Shown in pieces: positions 1 to 10,210 of a stretch of DNA of 64,000 bases; within the stretch, counting starts at the first letter, position 1; each line of letters opens with the position of its first letter. The position numbers and the translations under genes are program-made. Under the pieces are notes generated by a model. That model made no database searches. It was not told where the DNA came from and saw nothing but the letters and a program-made list of their open reading frames with translations. The stretch is from Plicaturopsis crispa FD-325 SS-3 (Eukaryota > Basidiomycota > Agaricomycetes > Amylocorticiales > Amylocorticiaceae), in NCBI GenBank assembly GCA_000827205.1, contig KN832564.1, positions 27,080 to 91,079 on the forward strand, written 5' to 3'.

Positions 1-1392
1 AATATATGTTTCTTTGTTCGTCCTCCAATTGCTATCCTCGAAAGTGGCTATTATCATTTATCTGGACATTAAACCCGTATCTTTCATGTCTGAGATGCTT
101 CTGGTACTCGTCTTACACCGTCTCGTTAAGACAGAAAGGATCTGGCTAACGTCTGAAGCCAAAAGTGGATCTGCAGGCTAAGACGAGAATATCTTAGCGT
201 CTGGTAGGTCTTACACGTCTTATTCATCTTATAAGACGCTATAAGACAGGCTCAGACAAATCGAGTTTTCCTGATGATAGCAGTAAAAAGGATCAAATTA
301 TGGTTTGAGCACAACATTGGACTGTGATATGCGGTCGGGAAGTATTTACAGCAGGAGCCATGAAGCAGACAGCTCGTATTGCTAGGAGATATGGTTTCAA
401 GAGACGATTGCGCGGCGTCAGGCGCGTCCTGCGCGCGTTTGAGCGTGAATAGGGGCCAGGATATAAAAGGCGGATTACGTAATAACGGTGACCGCCTACA
501 GTGTGCGAATCTCATTCACAGCACGCCCGCGGAACGTTGGCACGTACGCCGCTTGCGGCGCGAAGAAAAATTGAAAGTAAAACTAGCTAAAACAAGCATA
601 TTCAGTGATTTTCAGCGATTTTGGGGTGTGGGTGCAAATTTTGGCTGAGAAAAAATTATATATATTCCGTATGGGCCCCAACCTCTCCTCCTGGTGAGGG
701 TTCCTCAAGAAACGCCCGAAAACGGGGTTTACACTTACTGGAATGATGTTTAGCGAGCAGTAATTCCATTCCTCGGCAGTCTACAGGAACAAATGCCACA
801 CCTTGGCACTGATGTTCAGCACACTTTCGGACAACAACGGGACCTAGGGATGCTCTGGGGGACCTATCCAGGGCCGTACATGACCACACAGGCCTTATAA
901 ACAGCAGAAAACCCATGTTTTAAGCTGTTTTGTACGGATGTTGCAAATTCTGGTGACAAGAAAAATAAAAAATATTATTTTTGGACTTTGGCTCCACAAG
1001 TCCTTTGCTTTAGCATCTTCCGCGTCGAATGCACTTACTTTCAGGGAGAAAGGTCAAGAATTGAGGCTAGAGAAACAATTCCGCGAGAGGGTACACTCGC
1101 GTGTCGGTTTGGCGATTCGCACACTGTATACACTGGGCGCGATAGCCTCAGGACTACCCTTAGCTTATGAATTTTCCGGCGTATGGGCAGCTGTCAAAAA
1201 TTGCGCGAGCAGCTGGAACAGCTTTTGAGTAAAAACGGTGCACACCGGTCACAAATGGCCATCTCAATTGCTCCTCAGCATTTGAAGATGTATGCCTGCT
1301 GCCGGCATGGGAGGGCGAATATGAACATGCAGAGACGATGCCACAGGATGAAACAGGAACGCAGTAGAGAGTGTGCTCAAGGATGCGTGGAC
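1..1392. other. No gene recognised; left-edge repeat cluster
   Basis: No open frame here resembles a known family, and none shows convincing intron or start context. Bases about 105-250 are crowded with short direct and inverted copies of CGTCTTA / TAAGACG, the look of a subterminal region of a DNA transposon whose other end lies outside the window. Bases 1200-1392 are the presumed 3' untranslated tail of the minus-strand F-box gene next door, after its 3' intron. Confidence 0.4.
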
Positions 1393-1452
1393 CTGACCAT
1401 CGAACTGAACGGTGAGATAGTTGGTTAACAATTTCAAGGCCCGAATACTCAC
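1393..1452 (-). other. Conserved 3' intron after F-box stop codon
   Basis: On the minus strand the TAG stop of F-box gene 1 is followed at once by donor GTGAGTATTCGG, and 60 nt later by acceptor CAG followed by GTCCACGC. The same arrangement recurs in several paralogues of this window, which supports it as a real intron in the 3' untranslated region. Splicing itself is inferred. Confidence 0.6.
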
Positions 1453-2333
1453 CTACGGGTGCAAGGACGCCCGCGACAGCAGCCACTCGTCGGTTTGACG
1501 GACAGCATCCTCCCATATATCATCTCCATCCCTCGCGCGGCGCTCCCAATCCTCCAGTGTAAGCCGCGCACCCGTCGCATACAGCCGCCCATCCGCCTCC
1601 CTCGCCCCCCGAAACCACTCCGCAAACGCAGCCTCGTATGGCTTGTCCCCGGAGAGCACGAGCGCCGCGATGTCCGCATGCTCCTCTAGCGTTCGCAGGA
1701 CCGTTGGGCACACCATCTCCTGAGGGCCCGCGTAGAGCGCGATCCTCAGGTGCGTGAGCTGTGCGAACGCGCCAAAGGGATCCGGCATGCCGGGCCAGCC
1801 CGTGAGCACGCATGCATCGAGGCGCGTGACGCAGTCCAAGAAAATGGGTATGGGCCGTGGCGCCTGGGCGCTTATGCGCGCGAGCGCGTAACTTACATGA
1901 AGAGGAAGTCCCTGTTTGGGTCGGTATATACGCCAGCTAGCGTGATGTGCAGTTCGCGCGAGGGCGGAAGCCCCGTATTTCCACTGATGGTGCAGCCGTA
2001 TAGTAATGCTGGGAGCATGGCGATGTTGGTGAGATTTGGACAGCGCTGCACGATGCGGTAGCACAGGGTGCCACAGTCGTCGCCATCAAACATCAACGAG
2101 GCATTTTGAACGAGCAGTGCGCGCGGTGCATCCTGATCCAGAAAGTGGAGGAAGGCCGATGCGGCGGTGGCGCTGCGCACGACGACTGTGCTGAGGAGGG
2201 ATGGGAGGGTGAGACGGCGCGTCCAGGATGCGACGAGGGCAAGAGCAAGGCAGTTGTCCAGTGAGGATGCAGCTGCAAATCGAAATATGTGGACTATGAG
2301 CTCGCTGGGCAGACGATGAAATGGTATGGACTC
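1453..2333 (-). pseudogene. F-box gene 1, main body, split by a LINE
   Basis: Minus-strand member of the local F-box family. The F-box start (FHRLPSELIVHIF) is near 2320 and the conserved tail (EWFRGAREADGRLYAT, then DGDDIWEDAVRQTDEW) ends at a TAG at 1453-1455. The reading frame changes by one base near 1897, just after NRDFLFM, so the body is already two frames. Upstream of 2333 the gene stops abruptly: its first codons lie at 12240-12269 on the far side of a LINE. F-box proteins normally recruit targets to SCF ubiquitin ligases through Skp1; no substrate can be inferred. Directly after the stop is GTGAGTATTCGG, followed by a likely 60-nt 3' intron (1452-1393) ending CAG/GTCCACGC, as in the paralogues. 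Two separate lesions make a functional product unlikely. Confidence 0.85.
2319..2333. repeat. Left copy of the LINE target-site duplication
   Basis: AAATGGTATGGACTC here is repeated exactly at 12240-12254, directly after the LINE A-tail. The first A residues may belong either to the tail or to the target. Rejoining the flanks at this repeat restores the F-box N-terminus in frame. Confidence 0.9.
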
Positions 2334-2439
2334 CCATCCTGTACTGTCTCTACTGATATGAAAATACGAACTGTGTTCACCGAACGAGAAGGGGAAACAA
2401 ACCTGCCCACACCAGGACTCGAACCCCCTCACCTCACTT

Positions 2440-2488
2440 CTGGTTTCGTTTTTGCCGCGCCACTGTGGCGCGGCAAAAACGAAACCAG
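2440..2488. repeat. 49-nt perfect palindrome in LINE 5' UTR
   Basis: Two 24-nt arms (2440-2463 and 2465-2488) are exact reverse complements around a single central T at 2464. The centre reads CCGCGCCAC-T-GTGGCGCGG. This would form a very stable RNA hairpin in the LINE transcript or a cruciform in DNA. It lies about 110 nt inside the 5' end of the element. Function unknown; in hairpin form it might act as a structured leader. Confidence 0.9.
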
Positions 2489-2941
2489 GAAGTCTCAGGG
2501 GCTAAAACACGAATTAAGCAATAATTCAGCGTACTCGCGCAAACACGCCTGCAGCATGCAGAGCAAACATAACTGCGTACACTCCCCTAGTAAGGATTGG
2601 GCCCAACAAGGACAAAGGAGTGTCACAGCAGGGGGCCAAATGGGGTGTCCCAAAAGATTAAAATAAGAATTAACTAAGGCCCTAAAAATGGGACACCTCG
2701 AAACTCAGGGCGCCCAAATATACTGGCTACCTGTAGCACAGGAAAGCGCCTCGAGAACAATGTACTTAGTACACCAAACGGCGGCCTATTTAGGCCTGGG
2801 AGTGCCGTGCTGAGAAGCTTAAGTCGCTGTGAAACATTTGTGCCCTGCCCAAACAGGGTGCAGACAAGTAATGCCGACATATCCCCCCGTGGTAGACAAT
2901 TAAGTCACGGTCCGGGTCAAGACCATCCGCCCCCATGCTGA

Positions 2942-5725
2942 CGTTGTAGGCAGGGTGTCGTATACGCAACTACTTCTTTCAATATAAACCCACCCTTAAA
3001 TCTGGTTGCAATAAACGGTATAGGTTCGAGCTTCTCTAGACCTGGAGGAGTGCAAGGCTCGTCCGTCGGCATTGCCTCCAATGATAGGTCCGGAGATCAC
3101 GGAGACGGAACGCACTCTGCTCAAGGGCATCGCGGTCCGGAGCCTGACTCTGCAGTGGCAGGAGGAAGCAGCGAGTATGCCATCCAAGCTTCCGATGAAC
3201 GTCAAGGTGAGCCTGGCGATGATGGCCGTAATGCCCCTGGACAGGGCCTTGGTACACAAGGAATCAGTGTATATACTGGAGGATCACGTATAGTGTCCTC
3301 AGGCAACAACAGCCAACAGGTCAATAGCAGACCTAGCAGACCCGCTTCAGCCCAACCGCAAGGATCAGACATCCACAACCTAGGTATTGTGCAAGGGGAC
3401 CAATTACAAAATGAGTATATGGAGCCCCCCGAACAAGACGAACAACAGTATAATGAAGAGCCTCAAGACAATGAACCAAATAACCTGCCCGATAATAACC
3501 ACGGCCACGAGCCAATACCGCCCCGCAGAAACCACAATCTAACGACCCAAAAAAACACACGAGCAACGCTGAAAATTGCCTCCATGAACATACGGGGACG
3601 GGGATCCATTAACGGGAACAGCCAAGACAACAAATGGTTCCACATTAACCAGATCATGAAAGAGAAAAGACTCGGAGTTCTAGCGATACAAGAAGCGCAC
3701 CTCACGGATGAGCACGTCAGCGACCTCCACAATTTATTTGGCAAGCGTCTTAAGATACTACATTCTGCGGACCCGGAAACACAGAATGCGAGAGGGGTTG
3801 CAGTAGTACTCAATAAAGATATAACTGACACAGCCAATGTCATTCAACGAGAAATTATACCAGGACGAGCCATGCTAGTTACGATCCCGTGGCACTCGAC
3901 TCTAACACTCACAATACTGAATATATATGCACCAAATTCCACAGCAGAAAACAAACAATTCTGGACTGATCTACAGCTCAAATGGGAAGCAGAATCCCTA
4001 GCAGTACCCGATATTATGCTTGGAGATTTCAACCTAGTAGAGGATGCAATAGATCGCTTACCATGCCGCGGTGATGCTCATGCTGCAGTCGACGCTCTGC
4101 GACAATTCCGAGAATCCTTACAACTTGAGGACGGTTGGCGTAGCACAAACCCCACGACTAAAATGTTCTCATACTTCCAGGATGCAACTGGATCACACTC
4201 CCGCATCGACCGCATCTATGTCTCCCCCGAAATAAAAGACTCAGGCCGGAACTGGGAAATTGAACCATTAGGAATCGCAACCGACCATCGGATGGTCTCA
4301 GTCAATGTCATTGACCAGAAAGCCCCGTTCATCGGACGAGGACGGTGGACCATGCCATTACACCTCATCCAAGACAAGGAGCTTACAAAAGAAATACACA
4401 GGCTCGGCTTGATACTGCAAGACAGGATTGAGCACAACAGATATAACCGAACAGAGGAGACCAACCCACAGACGCTCTTCAAAAAATTCAAAGACGACGT
4501 AGTCGCAGCCACCCGGACCCGTGCACGAGTAGCTATCCCAAAAATGGAACAGAAGATTAAGTCCTTGAGAACAAAGTTAGATACCCTACTCAACGACGGA
4601 GATGTTGGCACTGACCAGCAACTAGAATCGGCAGCGCTGATACAACGTGAAATACTACGCTTAGAACGAGACCGCCATAAGACAGCGCGAACGACAGCGG
4701 CGGCCCGCAACAAACTAGAGGGCGAGACGATAAGCAAATACTGGTCACAAATTAACAAAATACGCGCACCACGAGACACAATGTATGCCCTGAGAATACC
4801 AATGAGCGACCCGCCAAGGTACGAAGACCGATCGGAAAGAATGGCCGAACTTGCGCGAGACTACCACTGCAGGCTGCAAGAGGATGCAGCGGAAATTGAC
4901 GAGGACTACCGCGCCGAAATAACTATGGATGTCCTGGACAACATCAGTCGCGCTGCATCACCGGCAGACCGGGTAAACCTTGCGAGCCTGCTCACCAAGC
5001 AAAATATACTAGAAGCCCTTAAGAAATCGGAGAACGGCAAGGCTACGGGAGTGAATGGCTTACCATACGAATTCTGGAAAGCACTAGATCAGAGGTACAA
5101 AGAAGACGCAAAACACAACCGCACCAAATTCGATGCGATTAAAACCCTACAGAATGTCTACAATGACATTGAACGCCACGGAGTGTCAGACAACACCGAC
5201 TTTGCTACTGGCTGGATGTGCCCAATCTACAAGAAAAAAGATAAGCAAGAGATAGTAAACTACCGGCCCATTACACTACTCAACTGCGACTATAAAATCT
5301 TCACAAAAGCCCTGTCAATCAAACTAGCTGATGTAGCCCCTTCCCTAATACACGAGAATCAGGCGGGCTTCGTCAAAGGGCGGAGTATCACTGACCAGGT
5401 AAAGCTAACCAAGCTTATGGTAGACTACGCAGAAGCCACGGAGGAGAACGGGGTTATCATTGCGCTCGATCAGGAGAAAGCGTACGACAAGATTGCGCAC
5501 GATTATCTCTGGCAGGCACTCGAGAAATTCCACCTACCACAACACTTCATTAGAATAGTTCAATCTTTGTATAGATCAGCAGATACAACGGTTATGGTCA
5601 ACGGGTGCCTCAGCTCAACATATAGAGTCACTAGAGGAGTCCGACAGGGAGACCCGCTATCCTGCCTGCTGTTCGACCTAGCAATCGAGCCCCTTGCCGC
5701 AATGCTCCGAAACTCGGATATGAGA
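2942..5725 (+). CDS. LINE polyprotein part 1: endonuclease and RT (motifs up to B)
   Basis: Open frame running from after a stop at 2939-2941 to the nested insertion. No ATG occurs until well inside: the frame is open through a GTG at 3050, and the first good in-frame ATG is near 3419 (MEPPEQDEQ). About 170 residues of disordered Gln/Asn/Pro-rich sequence precede the APE-type endonuclease (ASMNIRGRG, AIQEAHL, LGDFNLVED, SRIDRIYVS, TDHRMVS). The RT follows with fingers (NYRPITLLNCDYKI), ENQAGFVKGRSITDQ, motif A (IIALDQEKAYDK) and motif B (RGVRQGDPLSCLLF). It then breaks in AAMLRNSDMR where the TIR element entered; the next codons are at 8967. The endonuclease nicks the target and the RT primes on it. 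Confidence 0.85.
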
Positions 5726-6109
5726 CATCAGGAAAATCACTTTTGCTATATAGAAGACTGATTTTCTGATGTGAAATTATAGATAAGATGTAACTATCAT
5801 AGCTACTATAGCTGTAACAGATTTTCTTAATCAAGTCATTGAACTTTCTAAATTTGAATCGTGATTTCAATGTTTCTATCATAGCTGTAATAGCTCTAAT
5901 CACAAATTATAGTCCATAAGCCAAAAAAATCAGAGTTAACACAGAAGAGCATTATCATACTATTATAACGGACTACTTAAATGTGCTACGTGCTAAGATG
6001 AGAGGCGGCGGCAACGTGTCGTCCAGTGTGCGCGCGCGAGGCTGCGTGCCCATGGTCATGCGCTGAGGGTGGCTGTTGGGATGCATTCGCGTGAGAGTGC
6101 AGCGGGAGA

Positions 6110-7385
6110 GAAAGCACCGGTGGTGCGTGTTGCGGTTGCGCGCCGTACATAGAAGGAGTGCGGTGGGCCCGAGGTGGTGTGCTGCGGGAAGGAGGGAGGC
6201 GGCGACGGGTGGAGTGACGACGACGAGACGCCGGCTGGCGTCTCGTTTCGTCGTCATCGTCTCGCGTGCGAGACGGCAGGCCCGTCGTAGTTGCTGAGGG
6301 TGGAGGCAGGCGGTGGCGGCTGCAAAAGCGACAACGACTCGGACGAGACGCCTCCTGGCGTCTCGTTGTCGTCGTCTCGCGTGCACCGGCTCGCAGCGCA
6401 CGGGACGGCGGGTCCGTGGTGGTCTGCTGAGGATTGAGGGAGGCGGGAAGCAGTGGCGGCGGGGGCAAAGCGACAACGACGAGACGCCGTCTGGCGTCTC
6501 GTTTCGTCGTCGCCATCTCGCGTGCACGGACTCGTAGCGCACGCGAGACGGCGTGCCCGTCATAGTATGCTGCGGGAAGGAAGGCGGCGGCGGCGGCGGT
6601 GGGTGGAATGACGACGACGAGACGCCGGCTGGCGTCTCGTTTCGTCGTCGCTGTTTCGTCGTCGCCATCTCGTGTGCACGGGCTCGCAGCGCGCGAGACG
6701 GCGGGCCAGTGGTGGTGTGCTAGGGATGGAGGAGGGCGGAAAGCGGCGGCGGCAGGGGGAAATCAACAACGAGACGCCTGTTGGCGTCTCGTTTCGTCGT
6801 CGTCGTCTCGCGTGCACCGGCTCAGAGCGCGTGCGAGACGGCGGGCCCGCGGCGGCGTGCTGGGGATGGAGGAGGGCGGAAGGCGGCGGTGGCAGGGGGA
6901 AATCGACGACAACGAGACGCCTGAAGTTGGCGTCTCGTCTCGTCGTCGTCGTCCTGCGTGCACCGGCTTGCAGCGCGCGCGGGACGGCGGGCCCGTGGTG
7001 GTGCGCTGTGGGAAGGAAGGCGGCGGCGGAGGTGCCACCGTGGGGGGTGGAGTGACGACGACGAGACGCCGGCTGGCGTCTCGTTTCGTCGTTGCTGTCT
7101 CGCGTGCACGAGCTCGGAGCGCGCGCGAGACGGCAGGCCCATAGTGGGTGCTGAGGGTGGAGGAGGGCGGGGGCGCCGGGGAAAGCAACGACGACGAGGC
7201 GCCGGCTGGCGTCTCGTTTCGTCGTTGCTGTCTCGCGTGCAAGGCCTCGCAGCGCCCAAGATGGCCGGCCCGTGGTGGTTGGCTGATGGTGGAGGAAGGC
7301 GGAAGGCGGCGGCGGGGAAAGCAACGACGACGAGACGCCGGCTGGCGTCTCGTTTCGTCGTCGCCGTCTCGCGTGCACGGTGTGT
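6110..7385. repeat. Nine-unit GC-rich minisatellite with hairpins
   Basis: The decamer GGCGTCTCGT begins at about 6238, 6358, 6493, 6631, 6783, 6929, 7075, 7209 and 7344, giving unit lengths of about 120-152 bp (mean near 138). In most units it is preceded by its own reverse complement with a 4-nt loop (ACGAGACGCC-GGCT-GGCGTCTCGT), so each unit encodes a perfect or near-perfect 10-bp stem. Between stems lie GGCGGCGG-rich spacers. Long open frames on both strands here are products of base composition and periodicity; none looks like a real protein. Confidence 0.85.
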
Positions 7386-7388
7386 GAG

Positions 7389-7660
7389 TGTGCACGCGAC
7401 CTGGTGCCGACTGGCGTCAGCGGTGTTGGTGCCGACGTGCACGCCGGGTTGGGTGCAGACTCCTGGTGGCCGGCGCTCACGGGCGCGTGTGTGCGTGTGC
7501 GTGCGAGCTGGTGCCGACTGGCACTAGTGGTGTTGGTGTCGGCGCGTACACCGGGGGCGGACATCTGTTGGCGCCTGCGGACTCGCGGGGATTTGCGCGC
7601 GCGCACTGGTGTTGATGTGTGCGCGGGGCTAGACGGGCACCTCCTGCAGGGGGTATCGTG
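7389..7660. repeat. Second short GC-rich tandem repeat
   Basis: Directly after the nine-unit array lie at least two diverged copies of a ~112-bp unit starting CTGGTGCCGACTGGC (about 7400 and 7510), with GTGTGCGTGTGCG runs between them. It belongs to the same nested TIR element. No coding signal. Confidence 0.55.
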
Positions 7661-7882
7661 CACGTTATGCACGGTGGATGTGCTGCAGGCCGGGAACTGA
7701 CAGGGATATTAAATGAGCAAGATCAAAAAGAAAAACGGCGCACCTAAGCCGATGTCCACCACATAATCGCCCGCTGAACTACACTATTCATCAAATTGAA
7801 TGAACCTTTCATTAGTATGTGCAAAGAGCAAGACTGGAGGCCGGTAAGATGGACTTAGTGATTTCGAGACGAAAGTTGCGAG

Positions 7883-7920
7883 CGTGGGAACGAGTGCAAA
7901 GCACTGCACTTGTTCCCACG
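7883..7920. repeat. 16-bp hairpin inside the TIR element
   Basis: CGTGGGAACGAGTGCA and TGCACTTGTTCCCACG form a 16-bp stem with one mismatch and a 6-nt loop. It lies about 1.05 kb before the element's right end. The role is unknown. Confidence 0.75.
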
Positions 7921-8966
7921 GAAATTTTATCGTCGTCGTCTTGTCGTCGTCGTTTGCTGTTCACCACCACCCCACTCATCCTTTTTACTGCTGAGTACTG
8001 AGTACTACTGACTGCAATTTTTTCTATCCACAGGGCATTAGATCCACTCGCACATTTGGACGTTTGTGGACACGGAGGGAACAGCTAGCAATGCTGCGAG
8101 GTGCGTTCACAATCACCCTTTCATAATTGTGTTGAAGACGATTATGCCAGCGCACGTACTCGTCCCAGCCACTGCTGGCTCGGTTTACAGAGCGCACACA
8201 CTAATTACCATCTTTGTTCTGCAGGAATTTACACCAGCGCGCCTTCACATCAACCAGGCTGCCAGCACAGCAACCTCCGCGTGAATCAGTGCCATGTAAG
8301 TTTTTCTCTTTCTTTCTCATACATTCTTTGACGTATACTACTTTTAGGCCCTGACGCACATGCTCACCGTGCCATGATCCCACGCACCCCACGTTAGCAC
8401 GCCCATGGCAGACCAGGTACGTTGTCAGCCCATGCAGCCAGAAGACGTGCATCATCCTGATGCCTTGACACATGCCTACATAGAAACGGCGACACAGTGT
8501 ACACTATTGCGAGCTTCGAGGTGAGACGGCAACCGGGGCGTATGGGAGTGGTTGTGCAGGGTTATGAAGGGGGGCAGTACTTTTCTAATGATGATTCAAG
8601 GATAGTTAGGGAGGTTTGAGGAGGACTGGTGAAGTAGGGTACATGTTTGACGTAGTTATAAATGTCTTATAATGTATTTAGTTATTATAAATGCAACTGT
8701 TTTCCCTCTTTCTTTTGCTATCTGTCATAGTTCCTATAGTTCCAATAATCAGCGCCCAAAATCAGTGAAATTAGGCCTATCTATTACAGCTATAGGCCAA
8801 CTATAACAAGCTATAAATGTATAAGGCCAAAAAAGTGCAACTATATAGTAGGTACTACTCTAGGAAAGCTATTGTTGCTATGACATCTATATAGCTGGAA
8901 AAGTCTACTATAGTTGCAAAAAATTGGCTATAGCTCACTATAGTTCTCAGGCTTTTTCCTGATGGA

Positions 8967-10210
8967 GGCTACAACATCCCGGGTGTTGCAGATAAGATCA
9001 TCACTACCCTGTTTGCAGATGATACGACGACTTACCTTGCGGAGTCTGACAACTACGATGACCTACAGGACATACTTCAAAAGTGGTGTATATCGTCAAA
9101 AGCAAAGTTCAATACTGAAAAAACAGAAGTCATACCGATAGGCACAGAAGAATATAGATCAGCGGTCATTGAATCAAGGCGTTTAAACCCAGATCAACAA
9201 CCGCTACCTGCGAACATCCATATTGCAAAGGATGGCGAACCGGTCCGCATACTGGGATCCTGGATCGGAAACAAAGCCGACCAGGCGGAATCCTGGAACA
9301 GAGTCGTCAATAAAATAACCACGAGCCTAACACAGTGGGGGAAAAGTCACCCTACACCCGATGGCAGACGCCTAATAATCATTATGGTTGTGGCAGGAAT
9401 GACCCAGTACCTGACAAAAGTACAGGGGATGCCGGATGAGATCGAGAAGACCCTTGAAAAAACAATCCGCGACTTCATGGCGGACGGGGGACGGCCTCTA
9501 GTGGGAATGTCCACGCTGCAGAAAGGGATATCGGACGGCGGGAAGAAGGTTCTGGACCTCACCGCCCGGAACAAAGCAATACAGCTGATGTGGCTGAAAT
9601 CGTTCCTAGACCTAACAGATAGACGCCCGGCATGGGCATTTGTAGCGGACAGACTCATCAATATGAATGTTCGACGCACCTCCGGACAGGTCGCTGACCT
9701 ATCGAAAGTCAACATGTATCTCCAAACATGGGAGGCAGCAACTGGAAAGGGGTCACATCTGCCCCGAGACCTAATCAATATGCTTAAAGTAGGCAGGAAA
9801 TACCATGTATCTTTTGACGCACTGAAGCTACCAGTGGCAACAAAGAAAAAGCTCCCGCTGTGGTACCACATTGGAGCAAAAGACCACCTCAATAGACTAA
9901 ACAATAATAAGCGAAGCTCATGCCTCCGGGTGAAACATGCAATACTCACAGTTCAGGACGCACTCGCAATGACACGCCGGACAGAGATAACAACGCGCCG
10001 CCACTTTGACAGGGTGAACTGTGCATGCCCACCGTGCAAGGATGACCGAGAACGGCTGGGCTGTGATAAACCAAATAAGTGCTACCACGCAGCGAAGCTA
10101 CTGTTAGCGCAGCTGCTCCCAAAATGGGACCCAACACTACAATCACCCCACGAGATAATCTTACACTCACGAGGAACCGAATCACCCAGAATGATGTCGC
10201 CCGTGCAACC
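8967..10210 (+). CDS. LINE polyprotein part 2: RT palm (FADD) to thumb
   Basis: Continues the RT frame after the nested element: GYNIPGVADK, then the catalytic motif C as TLFADDTTTYL (around 9020), followed by the KAKFNTEKTEVI and ILGSWIG segments typical of the RT thumb in LINEs, and a Cys-rich segment (CACPPCKDDRERLGC) before the frame closes at 10223. The RNase H section is in a different frame that overlaps it, so one base was gained or lost between about 10150 and 10200. Without the upstream half this piece has no start of its own. Confidence 0.8.

Larger units (their letters stand above)
5726..8964. mobile_element. Non-autonomous TIR element nested in the LINE
   Basis: A 3239-bp insertion bounded by inverted CATCAGGAAAA (5726-5736) and TTTTCCTGATG (8954-8964), with GA at 5724-5725 and again at 8965-8966. 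Taking out the insert plus one GA gives NSDMR/GYNIPG in frame through the LINE RT, so these are the exact ends. The first and last ~250 bp are AT-rich and crowded with CTATAG / AGCTATAG motifs, a subterminal-repeat pattern typical of transposase binding regions. The centre (about 6000-7700) is very GC-rich tandem repeat. No transposase domain was seen, so it is non-autonomous. A 2-bp duplication with CA-starting ends would fit CACTA/CMC-like elements, but the superfamily is not established. Confidence 0.85.

Noticed and set aside
2406-2430. tRNA-like T-loop (GGTTCGAGTCC on the minus strand)
   Set aside because: Matches a B-box, but the T-stem has only two pairs and there is no A-box, anticodon arm or complementary acceptor stem upstream.
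6000-7700. Many long overlapping frames on both strands
   Set aside because: They follow from the GC-rich tandem repeats; composition is Arg/Pro/Ser-heavy in all frames and no domain appears.
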